Assembly: GCA_020435995.1 (NCBI GenBank)
Contig: JAGQYO010000015.1
Location: 15,140-58,924, forward strand
DNA length: 43,785 bases
From: Flavobacteriales bacterium
GTDB lineage: Bacteria; Bacteroidota; Bacteroidia; Flavobacteriales_G; Salibacteraceae
Direction of reading: 5' to 3'
Notes under the pieces: generated by a model
What the model was told of the DNA's origin: nothing
The model's database searches: none
Seen by the model: the letters and a program-made list of their open reading frames with translations, nothing else
In this document: piece by piece, positions 8,077 through 16,300 of the stretch
Position numbering within the stretch: the first letter of the stretch is position 1
Layout: the number at the start of each line of letters is the position of its first letter
Program-made: the position numbers and the translations under genes

Positions 8077-9252
8077 TTACAATCCTCTCAAAAATTCCAT
8101 TCTGGAGTTAAACTTTACCATGTGAGGTGAATCGCTGGCAACGGAATAAAATTCGTGACCCTTTTCTTTCTCCGATTCTTTTAATAAAGACAAATACTCT
8201 TCACCTTCAAAGGCCCGCTCGGTACGCCAAATTCTATAATCAAATCGACCCCGATCATCCAACGATTTCTGAATTTGAATTTTAGGGCTGTCTTTTTCAA
8301 CCGACGACAAAATGTCTGAGTTGATTACCTGAAGCCAGTGAAATACTTTTTCTTCAGATAGGTTTTCCAATATTTCCTCAATTTTACCCACCTTGTTGGT
8401 AAACCCAATGAGTCTCATTTCTTTTAGCCAGGGTGCAAACGAATGAAATGGGTATCCTTTATACTCGTTTGGTTTTAAACTATCATTGGGCGTAAATTCA
8501 ATTGGCTCATCGCCCAAATGGATTCGTGTAATGGATCGTGATTCGCCTATTAACCAAGCTTCCTCTCTTTTCACTGTATCAGGTAGTAAAAAAGCGCTTT
8601 CACCGTCCCTCCAGCAAATTGAAATTTCAGTAGGGGATTCCGCCACTGTTTTATTCCATCGCTCTGCTTCATAGAAATGTATTCCCTCCAAAAAACCTTT
8701 GGTAAGCGGGCCATAAAAGGGCAAGCATTGTAAGTTACTTCCGAGCACTCCTCTCAAAATATAGGGTTGCGTGGGAATTCGTTCCTTTGCTTCGGGCGAA
8801 AATCGTTCGGGGTTTACAAACGTTCCTTTTACACCATTTTTATGCAACACATACACCTGTTCGCTATTGAGCATAAATTCAGGCGGTAAATAATAGTCTG
8901 GAACTTTTCCAAAGAGTTTTTCAGTAGTCCTTATGCCAAATTCAAGATTTTTTTCGAACCCGTATCTGTTGCGCAACAGCGCATTATCATGAGCAAAAGG
9001 CCGAAGGATTAGCTCAAAAATTGAAGGGTTGGCTTTAATAAGTTCAATGCTTTCAGGGTTGAATTGGGCAATGTCGCTCAGTGTTGCACCAGGAATTCCC
9101 AGCGATACTCTTTTATCGAGCTCAACATATAATTTGAGCCACTGGTAGAATACAGAATTTGGTCCCCCTTTAAGCGAATCAAACCAATGGCTGCACTCTA
9201 AACACGATGCATCAGCATTGAAGTTTACTATGTCGATAACCTTATTACCCAT
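8077..9252 (-). CDS. Putative GH57/NodB-like barrel protein in sugar cassette
   Basis: I do not firmly recognise this 391-residue protein. It has no signal peptide or membrane segment, so it is probably cytosolic. Several short segments resemble (beta/alpha)7-barrel glycoside hydrolase family 57 or polysaccharide-deacetylase proteins: an early strand IVNFNADASC with an Asp, LILRPFAHDNALL with a His-Asp, and DYYLPPEFMLN followed by VLHKNGVKGTFV, reminiscent of the PPE region of GH57. I cannot point to the GH57 catalytic Glu with confidence. It is the last gene of the five-gene minus-strand cassette; its ATG shares one base with the stop of the Ldh-family gene. It might hydrolyse, deacetylate or isomerise an intermediate of the same sugar pathway, but this is inference. 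Confidence 0.55.
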   Translation of the reverse strand: MGNKVIDIVNFNADASCLECSHWFDSLKGGPNSVFYQWLKLYVELDKRVSLGIPGATLSDIAQFNPESIELIKANPSIFELILRPFAHDNALLRNRYGFEKNLEFGIRTTEKLFGKVPDYYLPPEFMLNSEQVYVLHKNGVKGTFVNPERFSPEAKERIPTQPYILRGVLGSNLQCLPFYGPLTKGFLEGIHFYEAERWNKTVAESPTEISICWRDGESAFLLPDTVKREEAWLIGESRSITRIHLGDEPIEFTPNDSLKPNEYKGYPFHSFAPWLKEMRLIGFTNKVGKIEEILENLSEEKVFHWLQVINSDILSSVEKDSPKIQIQKSLDDRGRFDYRIWRTERAFEGEEYLSLLKESEKEKGHEFYSVASDSPHMVKFNSRMEFLRGL

Positions 9253-10292
9253 TATTTGATAGCCCTTTTAAAGTTTGGAGAAACTTCTAAAAATTCGTTG
9301 AAAATTCCTGGCAAAATTGGTATTCCAGTTTCAAGCCTAATCGCCATTGTCTTCTTTTCTGGGTCTCCGGGCGCCATCACCTCTTGACCTTCAAGTGTCG
9401 GCATTTTTCGAATGCGATCTACCATGTCTTGCATGTTTTCTACAAACGTGTTCAAAGGCAAAAACTTGGTTGGGTCTATTACCATAAAAAAATGTCCCAC
9501 TTTTCTTTTCGCCTCTATGGGTGAATCATACATTGCCATAAGGTCCTTGCTGATAAAACCATTGGCCAATATGGCGCAAAACACGTCTACCATCATACCC
9601 AAACCAAATCCTTTGTAATCACCGGCTGGGGCCAAACTTCTTGCAATATGTGGGTCTGTTGTAGGTTGGCCTTCAGCATCAAAAGCCCAATGATCGGGAA
9701 TGCTGGCATCCTCCCTTCGGTAGTTTTTTATTTTATTCCACGACACAAGCGATGTAGCCATATCCAAGCAAAATGGCTCTTCGTTTTTAAGTGGAGTGGT
9801 AAAACAAATAGGATTGGTTCCGAAAAACGCCTTGGTACTTCCAGTGGCTTTAACTAGCGCATCAGCATTGGTAAACGCCATACCAATCATGTTGCGCTCA
9901 GCGGCTTGCAATGCGAAATAAGCTGCGGCTCCAAAATGGGTGGAGTTGCGCACACTCACAGCAGCCATGCCCGTTTCAGCGGCCAAGTCGCAGGCTTTGT
10001 TAATTGCATCAGAGCCTACATGATGGCCAAACGCATCGATTGCATCTATATATCCAACAGAAGGGGCGGTTTGGGTAAATGTAAACGGAGGATTGTTATT
10101 GATTCTACCAGCATCTACTGCCCTACAATAATGTGGAAACAAATGAATACCATGAGAATCCACACCCCTAAGCGAAGTCTGGATCATGGAGGAAGTAACA
10201 TGATGAACGGCAGGTTCACATACGTTTTTTGAAGAAAATGCATGTGCCATTTCTTCTTTTAAGATCTGATGATCGAGATGAATTATTTCCAT
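9252..10292 (-). CDS. Ldh family oxidoreductase (malate/L-lactate dehydrogenase superfamily)
   Basis: A 346-residue NAD(P)H-dependent reductase of the Ldh_2 superfamily (malate/L-lactate, ureidoglycolate, 2,3-diketogulonate and piperideine-2-carboxylate reductases), which reduce 2-keto acids or imines next to a carboxylate. Visible family motifs are RGVDSHGI with the conserved His near residue 46, VRNSTHFGAA with the catalytic His near residue 117, FFGTNPI, DMATS and a C-terminal GDYKGFGLGMMVD. It is in an operon with a CMP-sugar cytidylyltransferase. Nonulosonic acids are themselves 2-keto acids, so a role in modifying such a sugar is attractive but unproven. It overlaps the upstream Gfo/Idh/MocA gene by 10 bp and the downstream gene by 1 bp. 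Confidence 0.87.
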   Translation of the reverse strand: MEIIHLDHQILKEEMAHAFSSKNVCEPAVHHVTSSMIQTSLRGVDSHGIHLFPHYCRAVDAGRINNNPPFTFTQTAPSVGYIDAIDAFGHHVGSDAINKACDLAAETGMAAVSVRNSTHFGAAAYFALQAAERNMIGMAFTNADALVKATGSTKAFFGTNPICFTTPLKNEEPFCLDMATSLVSWNKIKNYRREDASIPDHWAFDAEGQPTTDPHIARSLAPAGDYKGFGLGMMVDVFCAILANGFISKDLMAMYDSPIEAKRKVGHFFMVIDPTKFLPLNTFVENMQDMVDRIRKMPTLEGQEVMAPGDPEKKTMAIRLETGIPILPGIFNEFLEVSPNFKRAIK

Positions 10293-11464
10293 TTTATTTC
10301 TTCAATTTCTGGAACATTAACCCATGCTCCATTTTTATTTAAACTTTGATTTACAGCATCAATCACGGCGGTAGAAACCAAGGAACTTAGTAGATCAGGT
10401 CTTGTTTTACCTAGTTTTTCGCTTGTAGTTTTACCATTGTTTAGGTCTACAATATCCGTTAAAAATTGAGCTATACTTTTATGTCCATATCCTTGGAACT
10501 GAATAAGACCATCGGCATCAGCCAAATATTCAGAAAAGTATGGATTCAATTGCTGGATACCCTCTGATTCGGACACGAACTCCACTCCTCTGTTTTTCTG
10601 GTCTATTTCTAACCGTCCTTTGGTACCCACTACCTTATACCGCTGGTCCGACATAGCCGAAGAAGTATTTGGATCAATCCAGTTGGTGTTGAAATTCGAA
10701 ACCACCCTGCTGCCATCGGAAGGATTTTCCCACTCCAACATCACATGAACCGAATCCCAGCTTTCAACTCCTTTTTCCCGCAACACTCCATTAGTTCCGA
10801 GTGCGCTGCATCTCAGCGGTTTGTAGCCTGTGAGGAAGTAAAACAAATCGACGTAATGAACTCCCAAATATTGAAAGATGTTGGATTTATCAGACCATCC
10901 CTTAAACGTTTCCAAAGGAATGGAAATACGCTGGCTGTAACCCACCTCGTAATAAAGCACTTGGCCCAATTTCCCCTCTTGAATATATCTTCTGGTAATT
11001 AAATTGGTTTCATCCCACCGTTTGTGAAATTCCACCGCAGCGTACGTATCAGTAGCCTTTTGAGCGTTCAACAGTTCAACACCTTCATTCAAAGTGGGTG
11101 TTAAAGGTTTTACCACAAGCGACTTAACTCCATTATCCAGCAAAGCCTTGGTGTATTGAAAATGCAAATGATCGGGTATGGAAACGATGGCACAATCAAA
11201 TTTATTTGCGCTCAAATAATTGGTGAGTTCCGCCGGAGAAGCCAACGATTGATAATTTGCCTTCAGGTTTGAACCTATGGTCTTGTTAATTCGAGCAACA
11301 GACTCTGCCACCACTGAAGCATTATTCTGGCTCCTAGCCACAACTGTAACTTGCTCAACATTAGCGCTTTTTGAATACTGTGCGATGGAAGATAGAATCG
11401 TTCCGGTGCCTGTATTGTTTCGGCCAGTGACGTACATTCCGGCCCCTATGATAAGTATTTTCAC
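10283..11464 (-). CDS. Gfo/Idh/MocA family oxidoreductase
   Basis: A 393-residue NAD(P)-dependent sugar oxidoreductase. The N-terminal Rossmann domain begins MKILIIGAGMYVTGR with a somewhat unusual insertion after GAGM (VTGRNNTGTGTILSS). The domain includes VSIPDHLHF and the EKP-like motif as VVKPLTP, where Lys-Pro are conserved. The C-terminal domain has AVEFHKRW and YLGVHYVDLFYFLTG, where the GxHxxD-type His and Asp are expected near the substrate. The substrate cannot be read from sequence; the neighbours (cytidylyltransferase, Ldh-family reductase, UDP-sugar epimerase) point to biosynthesis of an unusual sugar acid. It overlaps the following gene by 10 bp and is 50 bp downstream of the cytidylyltransferase. 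Confidence 0.88.
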   Translation of the reverse strand: MKILIIGAGMYVTGRNNTGTGTILSSIAQYSKSANVEQVTVVARSQNNASVVAESVARINKTIGSNLKANYQSLASPAELTNYLSANKFDCAIVSIPDHLHFQYTKALLDNGVKSLVVKPLTPTLNEGVELLNAQKATDTYAAVEFHKRWDETNLITRRYIQEGKLGQVLYYEVGYSQRISIPLETFKGWSDKSNIFQYLGVHYVDLFYFLTGYKPLRCSALGTNGVLREKGVESWDSVHVMLEWENPSDGSRVVSNFNTNWIDPNTSSAMSDQRYKVVGTKGRLEIDQKNRGVEFVSESEGIQQLNPYFSEYLADADGLIQFQGYGHKSIAQFLTDIVDLNNGKTTSEKLGKTRPDLLSSLVSTAVIDAVNQSLNKNGAWVNVPEIEEIKWK

Positions 11465-11514
11465 TCCCTAATTTTGGGGGCTAAAATACAATAAATGAAA
11501 ACCGAGAAGTTGAC

Positions 11515-12210
11515 CTATTTGAATACACTTCGCGCAATAAGTAAGTCGCGCTCCGAATCAATATCAATAACTTCATCGGGATTCATGATGTAGGGAAAAA
11601 GTTTAGATCCGGTCATCGATTCTAAGTCGTAAATCGTGGATGGTTTGGTTACGTCAATCACACAATTGTAAAAATACATGGGAGGCAAATCTTGTCTTCT
11701 AAGCAGAAATGGCTCGGGGTGTTTGTGCTTCATGATGGGGTCGAGGTAGCCATCTTTATCTATTTCAAAAGTTCGGTACGGGTGCATATTAGGTTCCGAA
11801 ACAGACCTAACCGAATGCGCTTCGGGGTGCATGAGCAATAATTCAACAGCTTCATCAATCCACTCCGGCTTTCTATAAGGAGCGGTAGGTCGCAAATGCA
11901 CCACAATATCCGATTCGAAATTTTCATTTTCACGAAGCCAGTCAAGCGCATGTTTAAATACTGGATAATCCAATACGTGGTCTTCGGCCAATTCGGCGGG
12001 GCGAAGGAAGGGCACCTCGGCGCCATATTTTCGGCTAACTTCAGCTATTTCTTCATCGTCGGTGGATACAATCACACGTGTAACTATTTCGCTTTCTAAG
12101 GCATGAATAATAGAATGCGCAACCAGGGGCTTTCCTTGAAAGTCAACAAGGTTTTTTCTTTTAATTCCCTTTGATCCGCCTCGTGCGGGTATGATAGCAA
12201 CCGTGTTCAT
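11515..12210 (-). CDS. Acylneuraminate-type cytidylyltransferase (CMP-sugar synthase)
   Basis: This 231-residue enzyme belongs to the NeuA/KdsB fold that transfers CMP from CTP to a 2-keto-3-deoxy sugar acid, giving CMP-sialic acid-like donors for glycosyltransferases. The nucleotide-binding signature IPARGGSKGIKRKN is at residues 7-20. VIVSTDDEEIAEVSRKYGAE, HLRPTAPYRKPEWID (counterpart of the NeuA LQPTSPLR block) and the C-terminal VIDIDSERDLLIA are also present. It groups better with NeuA/PseF/LegF-type enzymes than with KdsB, but the sugar is unknown. No synthase (NeuB type) is in the window. It starts one base after the stop of the upstream UDP-sugar epimerase gene, so the two are almost certainly co-translated. 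Confidence 0.88.
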   Translation of the reverse strand: MNTVAIIPARGGSKGIKRKNLVDFQGKPLVAHSIIHALESEIVTRVIVSTDDEEIAEVSRKYGAEVPFLRPAELAEDHVLDYPVFKHALDWLRENENFESDIVVHLRPTAPYRKPEWIDEAVELLLMHPEAHSVRSVSEPNMHPYRTFEIDKDGYLDPIMKHKHPEPFLLRRQDLPPMYFYNCVIDVTKPSTIYDLESMTGSKLFPYIMNPDEVIDIDSERDLLIARSVFK

Positions 12211-12211
12211 G

Positions 12212-13165
12212 TTATACTTCTACGTTTAACCACTCCGCAAAAGCCTTTAAACCTTCTTCGATGGAAGTGGTGGGTTGGTAATTCAATAATTTTTGAGCTT
12301 TGGCAATATTGGCATAAGTGATATCCACATCACCGGGTTGCATGGGCATGGGTTCAATTTTGGCTTCTTTTCCAAGGGTCGCTTCAATAGCCGCAATCAA
12401 TTCATTCAGTTTTACTGGGCTGTTGTTTCCCAAATTGATCACCTCAAAACATGGCGAATGCCCCAATACATAATCCATTGAAGAAATTACTCCCGAAACT
12501 ATATCGTTGATAAAAGTATAATCGCGAGCTGTGCTCCCGTCGCCAAACATTTGAATAGGTTCGCCGTTCGATATTTTTTTTATGAATTTATGGATCGCTA
12601 AATCTGGCCTTTGACGAGGGCCATACACAGTAAAAAATCGAAGGTTTACAATGTCAATTTTTTCGAGATGGTGGTAAGTGAAATTCATCATTTCGCAGCC
12701 TCTTTTGGTAAACGCATACGGAGAAATGGGCTGATCTAAGGACTCGGTTTCGGTAAAAGGAATATTTGGGCAATTGCCATATACCGAACTTGAGGATGCA
12801 AAAACCATTTTTTTAATTTCCCTTTGCTTCAATAGCTCTAGTAAGTTGTTGGTACCCGTATAGTTTGCATCGATATATGCCTTGGGGTTTTCTATTGAGG
12901 GTCTAACGCCTGCTTTGGCCCCTAGATGAATCAATACATCAAATAAAGGAAGGTGTTGAAGTTTTGCTTTATCCTTAAAAAAATCGATTTCATAAAAATC
13001 AAATTTTTCATGTTGTAAGCTTAATTGGAGATTTTCTTCCTTTACCGTTCGGTTATAGAATGGATCAAAATTGTCAATTCCAATAACCGAATGACCCATT
13101 GCCAAGAGTCTTTCACTCACATGAGAACCAATAAATCCAGCTGCTCCGGTTAATAGAATTCGCAT
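12212..13165 (-). CDS. NAD-dependent UDP-sugar epimerase, UDP-glucuronate 4-epimerase-like
   Basis: First gene of the five-gene sugar cassette, encoding a 317-residue extended SDR. The Rossmann fingerprint is GAAGFIGSH at residues 7-15; FASSSSVYGN carries the catalytic Ser region; YAFTKRGCE supplies the YxxxK pair. LRFFTVYGPRQRPDLAIHKF and GDGSTARDYTFINDIV closely match UDP-glucuronate 4-epimerases and WbpP-like UDP-N-acetylglucosamine 4-epimerases. The IDNFDPFYNRTVKEENL segment after the first strand favours the UDP-glucuronate 4-epimerase group. Its product, UDP-galacturonate or a related sugar, would go into surface polysaccharide. A one-mismatch -7 element (TATCTTCG) lies 25 bp upstream of the ATG at 13165. 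Confidence 0.87.
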   Translation of the reverse strand: MRILLTGAAGFIGSHVSERLLAMGHSVIGIDNFDPFYNRTVKEENLQLSLQHEKFDFYEIDFFKDKAKLQHLPLFDVLIHLGAKAGVRPSIENPKAYIDANYTGTNNLLELLKQREIKKMVFASSSSVYGNCPNIPFTETESLDQPISPYAFTKRGCEMMNFTYHHLEKIDIVNLRFFTVYGPRQRPDLAIHKFIKKISNGEPIQMFGDGSTARDYTFINDIVSGVISSMDYVLGHSPCFEVINLGNNSPVKLNELIAAIEATLGKEAKIEPMPMQPGDVDITYANIAKAQKLLNYQPTTSIEEGLKAFAEWLNVEV

Positions 13166-13190
13166 AAATACCTTTGAATTTTAAAGCGCG

Positions 13191-13198
13191 CGAAGATA
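13191..13198 (-). promoter_or_regulatory. Possible -7 element of the sugar cassette, TATCTTCG
   Basis: On the minus strand TATCTTCG differs by one base from TAnnTTTG and sits 25 bp before the epimerase ATG, the same distance as perfect elements elsewhere in the window. The remaining 170 bp up to the next gene show nothing I can name. Confidence 0.3.
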
Positions 13199-13372
13199 AA
13201 GGAAAAGGCAGATAAAGGAGAGTAAAAAAGTGTCTTGGGTTTTGAGTTGAAATGAAATTGTTCTTGAGGTACCTAAAGCCTTGGACTCGCAATTTCACTA
13301 AGTTGAACTTCCAACTAGCACAAGCGGAAATCTAAGAGTTGTAGGGCTTCCCTTTAAATTGAATTTAGAGGC

Positions 13373-16300
13373 CTACTTGATAATAAATTTCTCAATAAAA
13401 GTCTCACCATCAAGGGTGATTTTTACAACATATACTCCAGCTCCATCGTCCATAAACACATTGTAATAATTGCTCCCAGCTTTTAATTCCAAGGTTCTTT
13501 TTCGAATGGCCTGGCCCAAACTTCCAGTAATTTCCAGATCCACCTCTTTTTCACTTTGAGAAAGAATCACGATGTTAAATTGTCCATTGTTAGGATTAGG
13601 CCAAAGACGAAACGGTTTTCCGCAATTGGATACAGTTACATCTGTTGTTACACTACCCGAACATCCACTAGAATCCACAACCTTTAAGTCAAAAGACTTG
13701 GTACCGTATGGCAATTTTGGTGGAATAATTACATATCGGTTGTTTGCCGTATCTGAATTCCAATAGTAATATTTGAAGGTTTCCTCGCTCTGCAAGCGTA
13801 AAGTGTCAGTTGAACAAATCGTCGTTTTGCCACTAATTGTAGGGTTCGGGGTTTGGTAAACCTCCACCATAAGAGAGTCAGCTCCAGTACAGCCTTCGTT
13901 GGAAACCAAGATATAATTTACCTTATTATTTCTTGGAACCCTTAAATCAATTCTATCGCTGTTCGTGTGATTAACTAAATAGGTTCCTCCTACAGGTTTG
14001 GCAATGTTTAATACAATAGAACTATCGTAAGAACATAGAACTGGCAATGAATCAAATGTAATTTCAGGAATTTGGTAAATTAAATACGGCGCGCTCATAG
14101 TATCTGATCCGCAATGATTTGTGATTGAATAATACAATGTATTTGCCCCTGCCAATCTAGACGAAGAGACCAGAACAGAATCGAAGTAAACATTTGTTCC
14201 AAAATATTTTCCACCGAGAGGAAATCCTCCTTTAAGTATTATTGAATCACCATTGCCGCAAAAATTAGATGTGCTTAACGAGTCAACTTTAAGAATACTA
14301 TCGACACTTAACAATTTAGTTACACTATCCATGCAGCCTTTAGTACTTGTAAATTGATAGGTAATTTGATAAGATCCATAACCCGTAGATGGTGAAAAAA
14401 TTGAATCATTTGACACACCCACTCCGGAATATATTCCACCCGATGGGCTACCCTCCTTTAAAAGATAATCGGATTGATGTTTACACAAAATTGGGAAAGA
14501 GCCGAGAATAGGGGTCACCACTGAATCAATCCGAACCTTGTGAACAATAGAGTCTTTACAGCCATTTGTGCTTTTAAACATATAGCTTAAGACAGTTGTG
14601 TCAGAAACAAGCATGCTAGCTCGAAAGAGAGTATCGTTAACCACTCCGTTTCCGAAGTACTTTCCACCTGATGGTGAACCCACTTTTAAAACAAAGTCAG
14701 GTGTGTTCCTACAAACTACCCCTAACGAAGAGATATTTACCAATGGAGTTTGAAGTACCACAACAGTGTCGCTAATGGAGTCTGTGCAAGCGTGTGAATC
14801 GGTAAATTGATATTGAATGTGGTGTGTGCCAATTGTACCTTTTGGGTTAAACACGCTACCCGAAACATACATTCCACTATAAATGCCTCCTGATGGAATC
14901 CCATGATTCAAGTTCAAGCTATCCGAACTACAAATTGACCCAAATGACAATAATCTTAAAACTGGGACCGTATCAACCCTTACTGCCTGAAAAGTAGAAT
15001 CTGAACATCCAAATTGATTGGTATAAATATATCGAACTGTATCAAAACCCAGTGATAGTGCATTTGGCTGATAAGCACTTCCAAAAACCCCATTTCCTCT
15101 GAAATGGCCACCCAATGGAGAGCCCGAAAGCTGCGTTGATGCCGAGTTTTGACAAATGGAATCTAAAAATAAAAACGTTGGGTTTGTGATCGAGTCTACC
15201 CTAATCGAATCATATTTCGTTTCAACACAACCATTGCCTCCTGTGTAGGTGTACAATATTGTTTTCATTCCTAGGCCAGCCAAGGTGGGTACAAAGTAGT
15301 TACCTCGAATACCAATTCCTGATAAAACGCCCCCAATTGGTGAGCCTGTTAATAGAACTGAATCCGCATTTATACAAATACTATCCCCTCCCATATTAAA
15401 GGTGACTATTGGTAAAGAATCAACATAGATGGTTTGATTTACAGAATCTTTGCATCCATGAGAATTGCTTAAAACGTATTTTATTACATTGATTCCGAGT
15501 GCTCCCAAACTTGGATTGAACAAAGAATCATTGACTACACCCGCCGCATAATACCGCCCTCCTGTTGGCTGCCCATAATTGATATTAACCGGATTTGAAT
15601 TCACACACACATTTGAAATACTTGAATAGGATACCAATGTGACTGAATCTAATTTCAAGATTCTTTGAAGACTATCGGCGCATCCTTTTCCATCTGTGAA
15701 AATGTATCGAATATTATGACTTCCTAAAGCTTGATTAGCAGGGTTAAAACCAGAAGCCATATTGCTATTCAACTTATAAATACCGCCAATTGGGGTACCT
15801 CCACTAAAGGTAATGCTATCCGAGTTTGCACAAATTGAATCAATCATTGTAAAGCTAACAAGTGGCACCGAATCCACTACAATGATTTTGCTTACCGTAT
15901 CTGAACAACCATTGCCATCGGTATATCGATAATTTATGGAATGACTGCCTGCCCCGGCTGCGGCTGGATTGAACTTGCCTGCACTGATATGGCTCCCAAA
16001 ATAGCTTCCACCACTTGGACTTCCACCGCTTAAGCTCAGCAGACCTGCATTGCTGCATATTGGGCTTGGATTGGTGAGTGTTACGATGGGTTGAGGTCTA
16101 ATTATCAGATTTTTAGTTGTCGAATCGGACATACATCCATTCGTAAATTTATACTTAACCGAATGAGTCCCTACTCCTAACGATGCTGGATTTATTACCA
16201 CCATAGGTACGCCATTTACGTAATATGTTCCACCTGCCGGTAATCCGCCAAATACAGGAAAGGAAGGGTCTGTTGAACAAACGCTAGGGTAACTAGAAAG

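Noticed and set aside
13169-13176. TACCTTTG, a perfect TAnnTTTG on the plus strand
   Set aside because: It points into a region with only minus-strand genes and no plausible plus-strand frame follows at 18-28 bp.
13113-13298. 61-codon minus-strand frame before the UDP-sugar epimerase
   Set aside because: It overlaps the epimerase start in another frame and covers the likely promoter region; no domain or signal is visible.
13300-13320. Short inverted repeat (CTAAGTTG/CAACTAG) downstream of the 1529-residue protein gene as a terminator
   Set aside because: Imperfect 7-bp stem with a bulge and no T tract in the transcript direction.
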